A DNA stretch of 64,000 nucleotides, from the NCBI GenBank assembly GCA_937919625.1, contig CALFRK010000046.1:1-64000 (forward strand), in the 5' to 3' direction. Source of the stretch: an uncultured Ilumatobacter sp. Lineage in GTDB: Bacteria > Actinomycetota > Acidimicrobiia > Acidimicrobiales > Ilumatobacteraceae. The notes beneath the pieces were generated by a model that did no database searches, was not told the origin of the DNA, and saw only the letters and a list, made by a program, of their open reading frames with translations. Made by a program: the position numbers and the translations under genes. Of this stretch, positions 53,405 to 62,176 are shown piece after piece (position 1 is the first letter of the stretch; every line of letters starts with the position of its first letter).

Positions 53405-54672
53405 TTGTTCGGGTCACGACTCTGCGAGGGCGACGTGGTGGTCGAGGCGACGCTTGGTCGCCCCTCGGTGTCGTCGGTGGGGAGCACGGCTCGGACCGTG
53501 TACCCGCCTCCGGTTCGAGGCCCAGCAGACAGTTCTCCGCCATAGATCTCGACTCGCTCGCGCATCCCGATCAATCCGTTGCCGCCGCCGGCATTTGTGA
53601 GCGAGGAGACCGCCCCTCGCCCGTCGTCGTTGATCTCGATCGTGACGGCGTCCGAGGCGTAGCTGATGGTCACGGTGGCAGACGCCCTCTGCCCGGCGTG
53701 TTTCAACACATTGGTCAGGGCTTCCTGCACGATCCGGAATGCCGCGAGTTCGATGCCTGGTGCGAGTTCGCGCCGCTGGCCGTTGACAACGAGCTTCGTC
53801 GCGATACCGGCGTCCGCCGAGTGCGCCACCGCCGAATCGACGTCGGCGAGGCTGGGTTGTGGCGCCAGCGACGCTGTCGTGTCCTCGTCGCCGTTGCGGA
53901 GCACGCCGAGCATCCGCCGCATTTCGTTGAGCGATTGGCGGCCGACGTTCTCGATTCGACCGAGGACTACGGCGGCCTTGTCGGGGTCGGTGTGGACGAT
54001 TTCCTGGGCCGCCGCGGCTTGTACTGCGATGATGCTCATGCCATGGGCGACGACATCGTGCATCTCGCGGGCGATCCGGCTGCGTTCTTGAGCGACCGCT
54101 CGTTGCGCGCTGGCCTGGCGGTCAGCCTCCGCGGCAGCCGCCCGCTCCTCCGAGTCGGCGAAGATCGCCTGCCGATTACGGACGAGGACACCGAACACGG
54201 AGACACCCGCGATGAACGCGCACATGCTGGCGGCGCTGCTGATGTCGTAGCCGTCGGGTCGATCGAGAACGCTGATACTGGCGGCTGCAAAGAGCGCCGG
54301 CCCCGCCACGAGCAACGCGATCCACGCCCGCCGCCGCTGGTTGCTGTGGGCGGCGACCGCATAGAACGGAGCGATACCGAGCATGGAGAGGAAGTCGCCG
54401 CCATCGCGGAGATAGAAGGTCGCCAACACCGTCGACACGATCACGAGCACCGCGATCGACATGTGGCGCCGAATGATCAAGCTGGCGGCGGCGATCACGA
54501 TGGTGACGTACGCGAACGTATCTGCGCCGGCCGACGTCGAAATCTCGGGCGACGAGGCTTCGACGACGGAGATGACACCGACCAATCCTGCGAACAAAAC
54601 GTCGGCCATCATGGTCGGCTCTTTCAGCCACCCCCTGATCGTGCTCGACGACGTTGCCAGCTTTCGGCTCAT
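53401..54672 (-). CDS. Sensor histidine kinase (HisKA_3 type), second copy
   Basis: Membrane kinase of 423 aa from ATG 54672. About five helices, then REMHDVVAHGMSIIAVQAAAAQEIVHTDPDK in general pattern and an ATPase domain with NDDGRGAV and GNGLIGMRERVEIYGGEL. The catalytic halves of the two kinases are close; the membrane halves differ, suggesting two inputs to one regulator or a heterodimer. First gene of the three-gene minus-strand operon. Confidence 0.93.
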   Translation of the reverse strand: MSRKLATSSSTIRGWLKEPTMMADVLFAGLVGVISVVEASSPEISTSAGADTFAYVTIVIAAASLIIRRHMSIAVLVIVSTVLATFYLRDGGDFLSMLGIAPFYAVAAHSNQRRRAWIALLVAGPALFAAASISVLDRPDGYDISSAASMCAFIAGVSVFGVLVRNRQAIFADSEERAAAAEADRQASAQRAVAQERSRIAREMHDVVAHGMSIIAVQAAAAQEIVHTDPDKAAVVLGRIENVGRQSLNEMRRMLGVLRNGDEDTTASLAPQPSLADVDSAVAHSADAGIATKLVVNGQRRELAPGIELAAFRIVQEALTNVLKHAGQRASATVTISYASDAVTIEINDDGRGAVSSLTNAGGGNGLIGMRERVEIYGGELSAGPRTGGGYTVRAVLPTDDTEGRPSVASTTTSPSQSRDPNK

Positions 54673-54827
54673 GCTCCGACCGTAGTGTGCGGAGCGCTCG
54701 AGGCCATCCGGCATCCGGTTGATGGTGCTTCCGTCAATGTGATGAATCCCGACCCCGCGAATCGGGTCACCCTCACCGTGTTGAGTGAGTCGGGCCTTCG
54801 TCACGGTCGCCCCAAGTGAGGAGCCAC

Positions 54828-54875
54828 GATCACGCCTTCGGTGGACGACCCGGCTGCCTCGATTTCTTACCGTTG
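54828..54875 (+). promoter_or_regulatory. 48-bp upstream element, copy 1 (before PAP2 gene)
   Basis: Starts GATCACGCCTTCG and ends CTCGATTTCTTACCGTTG. Aligned without gaps to 56295-56342, 42 of 48 bases agree. Both end exactly 47 bases before an ATG, while flanking DNA is unrelated. Candidate binding site of the adjacent response regulator or a shared promoter (TACCGT fits a loose -10). Confidence 0.6.
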
Positions 54876-54922
54876 GGGTATCCGCTTGGCCCGGTCAAGC
54901 CCGGTCAACAAGGCATATCAAC

Positions 54923-55966
54923 ATGACGCTCACCCTCGATTCACACATCGCTCCCGCCCGACATGCGGCGACCAGCTCAATCGTGCGCTTTCGGCTGCGC
55001 CACATCGATGCGCCTGCCAATGTGCTCGTTCTTGCCGCCCTGTGGTTCGTCTACGCCACCGTCCGAAATCTCACGAGCGACACGCAACAAGCAGCGATCG
55101 GCAACGCATCACGGCTGCTCGACGTGGAATCGGCGCTCGGTATCGACATCGAGGGCGCCCTGCAATCAGCCATCGACTGGCCGCAGGCGTTCGTGGTCGC
55201 GAACACCTACTACCTGCTGCACTTCCCGCTCACGCTGACCGTGATCGCGTTGGCTTTCTGGCGCCGTCGGGCGACCGTGTTCGCCGTCGTGCGGAACTCA
55301 CTCATCGGATGCAGCGCAGTCGCGCTCGTCATCCATCTGATCGTGCCGATGGCCCCGCCGCGCATGCTGCCCGGGTTTGTCGATGCCGGTGCCACGTTCG
55401 GGCCAGACCCGTATGCGATCGCCGGAAGCGAAAGCGCCAATCAGTTCGCGGCTATGCCATCGATGCATGTCGCTTGGGCAATCCTTGTCGGGTACGCCAT
55501 CTGGCATCTGTCGGCCCATCGAATCGTCAGGATCGTTGGCATCGTCCACCCGGTCCTGACGAGCCTCGTCGTCATCGTCACGGGCCACCATTTCGTTTTC
55601 GACGTCGCGATCGGCGCCGGCTTGGCGTTCGCGCTCTTGTTCCTCACGACCCGCCTCTCCAATCGCCGACATCGTCGACCATCGTTCGGGGGAGTCGAGG
55701 CGCATGAGGACATGACCATCGGCGGAGCCGCGATCACACGTCGGCCGGACGACCGGACGCATTCTGTGTTTCACACTGAAACGACAACCACTCGAATCCA
55801 CAAAGAGAGAACTCCCACGAACTACGTCCACCCACAACACCAACTGATGCTCCACGAACAGCGTCACCGTCAGCTCGAGGCGGCGGCCGCCGTCCATCGA
55901 GCAATCGGCGAAAGACTGCAACCACGCAGGCGCGTTGCTCGGCGTCAAACTGCTGACCACCGTTGA
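54923..55966 (+). CDS. PAP2-superfamily membrane phosphatase/transferase
   Basis: Membrane enzyme of 347 aa with about six helices. Active-site motifs of the inositol-phosphotransferase/Aur1-like PAP2 branch: AMPSMHVAWA and TGHHFVFDVAIG, with both histidines and the Asp. An earlier MAPPRMLPG matches the family's C1-type loop. After residue 255 follows a 90-residue basic, His/Arg-rich cytoplasmic tail unlike the family. Possible roles: lipid phosphate removal or headgroup transfer. ATG at 54923 fits the 47-base spacing to the upstream element. Confidence 0.82.
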   Translation: MTLTLDSHIAPARHAATSSIVRFRLRHIDAPANVLVLAALWFVYATVRNLTSDTQQAAIGNASRLLDVESALGIDIEGALQSAIDWPQAFVVANTYYLLHFPLTLTVIALAFWRRRATVFAVVRNSLIGCSAVALVIHLIVPMAPPRMLPGFVDAGATFGPDPYAIAGSESANQFAAMPSMHVAWAILVGYAIWHLSAHRIVRIVGIVHPVLTSLVVIVTGHHFVFDVAIGAGLAFALLFLTTRLSNRRHRRPSFGGVEAHEDMTIGGAAITRRPDDRTHSVFHTETTTTRIHKERTPTNYVHPQHQLMLHEQRHRQLEAAAAVHRAIGERLQPRRRVARRQTADHR

Positions 55967-56294
55967 CACGCGGTCGACATCACAGCACCTGCGTCCTGAC
56001 TTACCTGGCCCATCGGCCCGGATCGGTGAGGCCCTTCTCGAACGTTTCGATCCTCCGACCGGATCACCGAGCGAGAGGGGCCTTGTCCGCGTCCGTGTGG
56101 CGTCGGAAGTCGTCCGTGAGTTGGGCCATGTGGAACGAGCACCGGCAGCGGGCCCGGATCCGTTCCCCAATTTGGATGACGGCCGTTCGCTCCGAGTCCT
56201 CAATTGGTCATACACGGGGCGCTCAGAACGACCGCGCCGCCCTCCCTTCTGGGGACCGGAGGTGGGCTGATGTCGAGACTTTGTGCGGAGTCAG
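55967..56294. other. Gap between PAP2 and ABC genes
   Basis: About 330 bases before the second copy of the shared element. A plus-strand frame 55935-56270 is open but has no good start or recognisable sequence, so no gene is called. Confidence 0.5.
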
Positions 56295-56342
56295 GATCAC
56301 GCCTTCGCCGGACGATCTGGAGGCCTCGATTTCTTACCGTTG
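56295..56342 (+). promoter_or_regulatory. 48-bp upstream element, copy 2 (before ABC gene)
   Basis: Same element as at 54828-54875 (six differences, no gaps), ending 47 bases before the ATG of the ABC ATPase gene. Confidence 0.6.
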
Positions 56343-56389
56343 AAAGCGTCACAACAACCGCTCGTTATCAACACGAAAGAGACACTCCA

Positions 56390-57154
56390 ATGACACTCCT
56401 CCTCGATCCACCCAACGTTTCCGGAACCACCGTTGCCGCCGCATCCGCTCGTGGCGCCACCAAGGTCTACGGCAAGGGCGACACCGAAGTACTCGCACTC
56501 GACAACGTCGACGTCGACTTCGCCGCCGGCCAGTTTACCGCAATCATGGGCCCCTCGGGCTCAGGCAAGTCGACCCTGATGCATTGCATGGCCGGGCTCG
56601 ACCGCCTGAGCGGCGGCTCGGCCACCGTTGGCGATGTCGACATCTCCACCGCCAGCGAGAAGCAGCTGACCCTGTTGCGCCGCGACCGGCTCGGCTTCAT
56701 CTTCCAAGCGTTCAACCTGGTGCCGACATTGACGGCGATCGAGAACATCACGCTCCCGATGGACCTGGCCGGCACCAAGCCCGACAAGGCCTGGGTCGAC
56801 AACGTGATCGACACCGTCGGCCTCACGAACCGCCTCAAGCATCGCCCAAGCGAACTGTCCGGCGGTCAGCAGCAGCGTGTCGCCGTCGCCAGAGCGTTGG
56901 CGTCGCGCCCCCAGATCATCTTCGCCGACGAGCCGACCGGCAACCTCGACAGCACCACCGGCTCAGAAATTCTGGCATTCATGCGCCACGCAGTTCGAGA
57001 CCTCGGACAGACGATCGTGATGGTCACCCACGACCCCGTCGCTGCCAGCTACTCCGACCGGGTCGTCTTCCTCGCTGATGGTCGGATCACCGATCAGCTC
57101 ATCAATCCGACCCCCGATGCTGTACTCGACCAAATGCGTCGACTCAGCAACTGA
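56390..57154 (+). CDS. ABC transporter ATPase, MacB/LolD type
   Basis: ATPase of 254 aa: Walker A GPSGSGKST, Q-loop region LGFIFQAFNLVPTLTA, signature LSGGQQQRVAVARAL, Walker B IIFADEPTGNLDS, and H-loop VTHDP. This is the MacB/LolD/FtsE-like family that pairs with FtsX-type permeases. ATG 56390 chosen (MTLLLDPPN). The permease follows after 32 bases. Confidence 0.94.
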   Translation: MTLLLDPPNVSGTTVAAASARGATKVYGKGDTEVLALDNVDVDFAAGQFTAIMGPSGSGKSTLMHCMAGLDRLSGGSATVGDVDISTASEKQLTLLRRDRLGFIFQAFNLVPTLTAIENITLPMDLAGTKPDKAWVDNVIDTVGLTNRLKHRPSELSGGQQQRVAVARALASRPQIIFADEPTGNLDSTTGSEILAFMRHAVRDLGQTIVMVTHDPVAASYSDRVVFLADGRITDQLINPTPDAVLDQMRRLSN

Positions 57155-57186
57155 ACCACCCACGACACGCAGATAGGACCCCGGTC

Positions 57187-59712
57187 ATGTTTCGACTCAC
57201 CATCAAGAACCTCCTGGCGAACAAGGTACGTTTCGCCCTCACCACCTTCGGCGTGATGCTCGCCGTCAGCTTCGTCGTGTCGGCATTCGTGCTCGGCGAC
57301 GGGCTGCGCAGCAGCTTCACTACCGTGTCCGAAGACATCACCGCCGGCGTCGACATCGAAGTCCGCAACGTTGCAGATTTCGGCGACGCCGCACCGTTGC
57401 CGATGTCGACGGTTACCGCTGTCTCCACTGTCGACGGTGTCGCCGACGCTGTCGCCGTCATCGAAGCCGCAGACGACGCTGTCCGCCCGATCAAAGCAAA
57501 CGGCGACTACATCACGACCGAAGGGCCGCCACAGTTGGCGTTCAACTGGATCGACAACGAACAGCTGAGTGCGTTCACCTTGATCGACGGCGCAGCGCCC
57601 GATGTCGGCGAATTCACGATCGATCTCGACTCGGCTGCCAAGCACGGGTTCGTGATCGGTGACAGCTACGAGCTGTTCGTTCCTGATGGTCGGGTCAATC
57701 TGACCTTGTCGGGCACGTCCTCGTTCGGCGCCGACAACTCGACGCTCGGCGCCGTGTTGATGCAGATGAACACCGCCGAAGCGAGCGAGCTGTTCGGGCT
57801 CGACGGGATCACCAACGTCAGCGTCGAAGTCGCCGAAGGGGCCGATGCCGTCGATGTGCAGGCCGCGATCGCCGCTGCGATTCCGACCGCCTCCGTGATT
57901 GACCACGCCGCCGTGCTGGCCGAGACCACCGCCGAATTCACCGACGACATCAACATCATCGGCAACATCTTGCTGGGCTTCGGGTTCGTCGCACTGTTCG
58001 TGTCGATCTTCATCATCTACAACACCTTCGCGATCGTGCTCAGTCAGCGGATCCGTGAGCTGGCGTTGCTGCGCACGGTCGGAGCCGATCCACGGCAAAT
58101 CCGGCGGTCGGTGCTGGGTGAAGCATTCGTGGTCGGTGTGCTCGCCTCGGCGGGTGGTATCGGTGGCGGCATCCTGGTCGCCAAGGGCCTCGACGCCCTG
58201 TTCGGCCTGATGGGTGCCGATCTTCCCGCTTACCCACTGATTCTCGCCACCCGCACCCTCGTCGTCGCAGTCGCCATCGGGATCGGTGTCACGATGCTGG
58301 CAGCCGTCGGCCCGGCACGCCGGGCCGCCACAGTGCCGCCGATCACCGCCCTCAACGGCGGTGCCGAAGCCGGTGCTGCCGGTTCCCGAACCCGCAAGAT
58401 CAGCGGTTTCGGCCTGTTCGGTCTCGGCGTGCTCGCCGGCGCCGCCGGACTGTCCGGTGTCGGATCGACCACGGCGACCGTCGCCACGATGGCGTTCGGT
58501 GTGATCGCCATGTTCCTCGGTGTCACGCTGCTCAGCCCGCTCGCCGTCGGTGCTGTCACCGGCGTGTTGGGTTGGCCGATGCGCAAGACGGCCGGCGTCG
58601 CCGGTCACATGGCCCAAAGGAACGCAGCCCGCAACTCGCGTCGCACCGCAACCACGGCGGCGGCACTGATGATCGGGCTGGCGCTGGTGTCGACAGCCCT
58701 CGTCGTCGGTGAGTCGATCAAGAAAACGATCGGGTCGACCTTCGAACAGACAGCCAAAGCCGAGTACTACCTGACCGACGACCTCGAAGACGTCGAGTTC
58801 CCCGCCACGCTCGCCAGCGACATCCGCCACTCAGACGTGGTCACCGCAGCAACAGGGTTCACCCTGTTCGAGGCCCAAGTCGACGGCGTAGTTGCCGACG
58901 CGGTCGGGTTCGACTTCAACCAGATCGAATCGCTGCTCGACCTCGACATGCAAGACGGCTCGCTCGCCACCAACGTGGCGAACCCGATCCTCGTGCACGT
59001 CGACAAAGCCGAGCAGATCAACGCCACCGTCGGCGACGTCCTCACCACCGACTTCGCCAACGGCGCAACGATCGAGACGACGATCGTCGGGCTGTTCGAC
59101 GAAGGTGCGATCATGACCCAGGACTACCTGTATGACTACAGCGTGCTCACCGAAGCCGGTATACCCCAGACGGCCGAATGGCTCGCCGTGTCAGTCTCTG
59201 ACGGTGCGTCACCGGCAGCGATCGATGCCCTGGTCGCCGGCCTGAGCGACGAGTTCCCGGCTGCCAACATCGAGACCAGCGACGAGTTCCGGGCGCGAAT
59301 CGTCGGCATGATCGACGAGGTTCTCACCATGGTCAACGTGATGGTCGCCCTCGCCGTGATCATCGCTTTGATCGGGATCGCCAACACACTGGCCCTGTCG
59401 GTGTTCGAGCGCACCCGCGAGCTCGGCCTGGTTCGGGCAGTCGGCATGACCCGCCGCCAACTCCGCCGCATGGTCCGCCTCGAAGCAGCACTGGTCGCCA
59501 CATTCGGTGCCGTGCTCGGCGTCGGCCTCGGCCTGTTCTTCGGATGGGGCCTCGTGGTAGCCATGCCGCCGTCGTTCGCAGCAACGACCGCGATCCCATT
59601 CGTCAACATCATCGTGTTGATGATCGTCGCCGCCGCCGCCGGCGTGATAGCAGCCTGGCTACCGGCCCGCCGAGCCGGGAAGCTGAACGTGCTCGACGCA
59701 ATCGCCAGCTGA
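57187..59712 (+). CDS. FtsX/MacB-type ABC transporter permease
   Basis: Permease of 841 aa with two FtsX cores. An N-terminal helix (about 17-37) and large outer domain precede the first core (ILLGFGFVALFVSIFIIYN to AVGPARRAA, about 258-385). A second outer domain precedes the last core (VALAVIIALIGIANTLALSV, RELGLVRAVGMTRRQLRRM, ending AAWLPARRAGKLNVLDAIAS). Such transporters drive mechanotransmission or antibiotic/lipoprotein release rather than classical transport. Partner of the preceding ATPase. The stop codon lies in a 15-bp tandem duplication. Confidence 0.94.
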   Translation: MFRLTIKNLLANKVRFALTTFGVMLAVSFVVSAFVLGDGLRSSFTTVSEDITAGVDIEVRNVADFGDAAPLPMSTVTAVSTVDGVADAVAVIEAADDAVRPIKANGDYITTEGPPQLAFNWIDNEQLSAFTLIDGAAPDVGEFTIDLDSAAKHGFVIGDSYELFVPDGRVNLTLSGTSSFGADNSTLGAVLMQMNTAEASELFGLDGITNVSVEVAEGADAVDVQAAIAAAIPTASVIDHAAVLAETTAEFTDDINIIGNILLGFGFVALFVSIFIIYNTFAIVLSQRIRELALLRTVGADPRQIRRSVLGEAFVVGVLASAGGIGGGILVAKGLDALFGLMGADLPAYPLILATRTLVVAVAIGIGVTMLAAVGPARRAATVPPITALNGGAEAGAAGSRTRKISGFGLFGLGVLAGAAGLSGVGSTTATVATMAFGVIAMFLGVTLLSPLAVGAVTGVLGWPMRKTAGVAGHMAQRNAARNSRRTATTAAALMIGLALVSTALVVGESIKKTIGSTFEQTAKAEYYLTDDLEDVEFPATLASDIRHSDVVTAATGFTLFEAQVDGVVADAVGFDFNQIESLLDLDMQDGSLATNVANPILVHVDKAEQINATVGDVLTTDFANGATIETTIVGLFDEGAIMTQDYLYDYSVLTEAGIPQTAEWLAVSVSDGASPAAIDALVAGLSDEFPAANIETSDEFRARIVGMIDEVLTMVNVMVALAVIIALIGIANTLALSVFERTRELGLVRAVGMTRRQLRRMVRLEAALVATFGAVLGVGLGLFFGWGLVVAMPPSFAATTAIPFVNIIVLMIVAAAAGVIAAWLPARRAGKLNVLDAIAS

Positions 59713-59733
59713 TCCCCCGCCAGCTGATCCCCC
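59704..59733. repeat. 15-bp tandem duplication at the permease stop
   Basis: GCCAGCTGATCCCCC occurs twice head to tail; the first copy contains the stop codon. Confidence 0.9.
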
Positions 59734-59793
59734 GGGTGGCCGAAGTGCGCACAGCACTCCGGCCGCCCACCCCCTTCGCTTCGCACGGGCCCG

Positions 59794-59829
59794 CACATCT
59801 CACGGATTCCCCCCGGTTCGTGAGATGTG
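59794..59829 (+). terminator. Hairpin between permease and sensor-domain gene
   Basis: Perfect 11-base arms CACATCTCACG/CGTGAGATGTG with a 14-base loop, 82 bases after the permease stop and 39 before the next ATG. Could be a terminator or a leader structure of the next gene. Confidence 0.6.
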
Positions 59830-59867
59830 TGGCACCACTCGAATCACCACACCTCTCGGAGATCCAC

Positions 59868-60992
59868 ATGAATACCACCATCACGCAACTCGCGAGTCGC
59901 ACCCCGAACCTGCCGACCACGGCGATCGTTGACGGGCGTCGAGATCCCTCACGGCTCCGGCGAACCCTCGGTGTCGGCTCCGACCCACAGAGCTACCGCA
60001 ACATCGCCTACCTGCTGCTCGGCCTGCCGATGGGGATCCTCTGGTTCAGCCTGCTGGTCAGCGTTGTGTCGATCGGCATCAGCACACTGTTCATCGCCCT
60101 GCTCGGCATCCCTGCGCTGATCGGATGCTGGTACCTGACCCGCACGATCGCCAACATCGAGCGGGTGACCGCCAACACACTCCTCAGCCAACAGCTCTCC
60201 CCCGCTCGCTTCGATGCGCCCACCGGCAACCTGTGGAGTCGGCTACGGGCGATGAGCACCGACCGAGCACGGTGGCGCGAACTCGGTTTCGTACTGCTGC
60301 GATTCCCGGTTGGCGTCGCCACCTTCACCGCGGCAGTCGGCTTGCTGACAACGTCGGCAACGGTCGCATACGCCCCGTTCTACGTCCGCTACTCCGACGA
60401 CCACTCGTTCGGCGACTGGACATTGAGCTCGCGGCTCGAAGACATCACCAGCTCACCATGGGCGTGGCTGCTCGTACCCCTCGGAACGCTGTCATTAATC
60501 GCCTCGCTGCACCTGATGAGCAAGCTCGCCGAAGCCTGCGGTCGATGGACGTCGGCCTGGCTGGGCCCCGTCGAGAACTCCGCCGCCACGACTGCCACGG
60601 TGCAACCTGCTCGGGCGAGCGAGGGGTTCGCCCGATCGGCCCTGCTGCGCATCCATGCGTTGACGTTCGCAGCGGTTATGGCGGTACTTGCCCTGATTGA
60701 CGTCGCCGAAGGTGGAGCCACCTGGATCCAGTGGCCACTGATCACCTGGGGAGCTGCACTCGGACTCCATACTGCGCTCGCCCGGACTCGCTCGCAACGC
60801 ATGCGATCACCTCGGCACCCGATCCTGCGTACCCACGAAACCGTCTTCGCATCCACGATCACAATGCTCCTGCTGGTCGACGTCGCCGACGGCGACGGCA
60901 TCTGGTTTCATCGGCCGCTCGCCATATGGGGAACCCTGCTGCTCATCCATGAAGCCGCTGTACGGCGATACGGCTCGATCGCCGCGACCTGA
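59868..60992 (+). CDS. Membrane protein with actinobacterial sensor domain and 2TM repeats
   Basis: Protein of 374 aa. The N-terminal half (SYRNIAYLLLGLPMGILWF to SATVAYAPFYVRYSD) matches the 'putative sensor' domain normally found at the front of Streptomyces-type histidine kinases, with four helices, but no kinase follows. The C-terminal half has two copies of a two-helix unit (HALTFAAVMAVLALIDVAEGG and HETVFASTITMLLLVDVADGD), the 2TM-type domain. Likely a membrane partner of the neighbouring kinases or transporter. ATG 59868 is the start of the recognisable sequence, preceded by CTCGGAGA. Confidence 0.78.
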   Translation: MNTTITQLASRTPNLPTTAIVDGRRDPSRLRRTLGVGSDPQSYRNIAYLLLGLPMGILWFSLLVSVVSIGISTLFIALLGIPALIGCWYLTRTIANIERVTANTLLSQQLSPARFDAPTGNLWSRLRAMSTDRARWRELGFVLLRFPVGVATFTAAVGLLTTSATVAYAPFYVRYSDDHSFGDWTLSSRLEDITSSPWAWLLVPLGTLSLIASLHLMSKLAEACGRWTSAWLGPVENSAATTATVQPARASEGFARSALLRIHALTFAAVMAVLALIDVAEGGATWIQWPLITWGAALGLHTALARTRSQRMRSPRHPILRTHETVFASTITMLLLVDVADGDGIWFHRPLAIWGTLLLIHEAAVRRYGSIAAT

Positions 60993-61007
60993 GATCGCGG
61001 CGAGCCG
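60971..61007 (+). terminator. Terminator hairpin over the sensor-domain gene stop
   Basis: Perfect nine-base arms TCGCCGCGA/TCGCGGCGA around CCTGAGA (which includes the stop), with further CGGCTCG/CGAGCCG pairing outside. Confidence 0.75.
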
Positions 61008-61145
61008 CGCGACGTCGACCGGAAAGCCACGCCGAATCCTCGGCGCAACGGTCGTCGGCGCCGACGAAGGCGCAGATCGCTCCCAGCATCTTCGAACCCA
61101 GTGAAGTTGCAGCGGAAGGCACCCGCCCGGGCAGTCATCACGGGC

Positions 61146-61178
61146 GGTCATCTGTGACGTCGCTGGTCACGGATGACC
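61146..61178. terminator. Inverted repeat, possible bidirectional terminator
   Basis: GGTCATC/GATGACC (seven bases) enclosing GTGAC/GTCAC, loop of seven. It lies in the gene-free gap 61008-61236, which shows nothing else. Confidence 0.45.
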
Positions 61179-61236
61179 TCGAGGCGCAAAGTCCAGCGAC
61201 TCAAGGAACTTACCGCCCCATGAGCATCGAGCATGA

Positions 61237-61536
61237 GGCGCGGATCTAGCCGTCGACACGTCCACCGACGGGCCCTCCAAGGTGACGGTCTCCCGCCTCG
61301 AAGAGTGGGCTCACAACGACATCGACAACCAACACGAAGACACCCAGAACTACATGCTGGCCGTGCTGGGACTGATCTCGGTGTGCGTCATCATCGCCAT
61401 GATCAATGCCGCGGTCATCTCCGCTGCCGATCGCCGAGCCGAGTTCGCCACGGCGCGACTGACGGGTCTGACACGACGCCAAGTCATCCACATGGCCGTC
61501 TGGGAATCCCTGACCGTCGTGTTGGCCGGCGCTCAT
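61237..61536 (+). pseudogene. FtsX-type permease fragment
   Basis: Open frame without a proper start (TGA just upstream; first GTG at 61282) encoding YMLAVLGLISVCVIIAMINA, then AEFATARLTGLTRRQVIHM, the C-terminal helix and RELGLxRAxGxTRRQ-type motif of FtsX/MacB permeases. It ends abruptly after ESLTVVLAG. Both the N-terminal bulk and the last helices are missing; it resembles, but is not a copy of, the intact permease at 57187. Confidence 0.75.
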
Positions 61537-61870
61537 TCAGGAGGTCCGCTACTACGTAGGTCCCGTCGACGTTGACTGGGCCAAGCGGGCCGAACGTAAG
61601 GCCCTCATCGCCGAGCGACGGGAGGACGCCGAGTTCGTCGACGCGATCCCCGATTCCGAAGGCTCGAATTACCTCGATGACAGGTTCCACGAATTCGATG
61701 TCGAACTGCAGGTCGAAGCGATCGACGATCACCGGCAGCTGCATGTCCAACGCGAGGCGATGGTGATGGATACGTCAGGAGCCCTGAATCGAGGGCGTCT
61801 GGACCTGTCATCCATATTCGCCGGTCGCCACACGGCATCGCTGGCGCGATGCGCCACTGACCGCCCATGA
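61514..61870 (+). pseudogene. Truncated unknown gene joined to the permease fragment
   Basis: A frame opens after a TGA at 61511-61513 and runs 118 codons to a TGA at 61868-61870 with coding-like composition (VDVDWAKRAERKALIAERRE, then FHEFDVELQVEAIDDHRQLH) but no start codon until late. AGGAGG at 61539-61544 may be its old ribosome site, with GTA in frame 11 bases on. Family not recognised. It seems to be a gene that lost its start when it was fused to the permease remnant. Confidence 0.5.
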
Positions 61871-61897
61871 TTGCGGATCAGTTCGTCCGGCCAGAAC

Positions 61898-62176
61898 TCA
61901 GGGCGTTCGGTAGACGTCGCCGCGGTGGTCGACGCGGAGCACCGTCACTGTTCGCTCACTCTCGTCGATCCGATACAGGACGCGGTAGCTCCCCCGGCGT
62001 GCGCTGTGGATACCAGCGAGTTCGTTGCGCAACTCTCGACCGACGCGCCGGGGATTTTCGATCAGCGATCCGGTGATGAAGTCGATGACGGCGGCACTGA
62101 TCGCCTCGGGCAGAGTTTCGGCGATCGCCCGCACTGCTGGACGGGCAACGACGAGTTCGTACCGAGCTTCGGTCAT
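61898..62176 (-). CDS. RelE/ParE-family toxin
   Basis: Toxin of 92 aa: YELVVARPAVRAIAETLP, NPRRVGRELRNELAGIHSARRGSYRVLYRI and VTVLRVDHRGDVYR, the standard RelE pattern with the basic catalytic surface. ATG overlaps the antitoxin stop by four bases. Appears intact. Confidence 0.9.
   Translation of the reverse strand: MTEARYELVVARPAVRAIAETLPEAISAAVIDFITGSLIENPRRVGRELRNELAGIHSARRGSYRVLYRIDESERTVTVLRVDHRGDVYRTP

Noticed and set aside
55935-56270. Open frame of 111 codons between PAP2 and ABC genes
   Set aside because: TTG start inside the previous gene, no ribosome site, no family features, and it would run into the shared upstream element.
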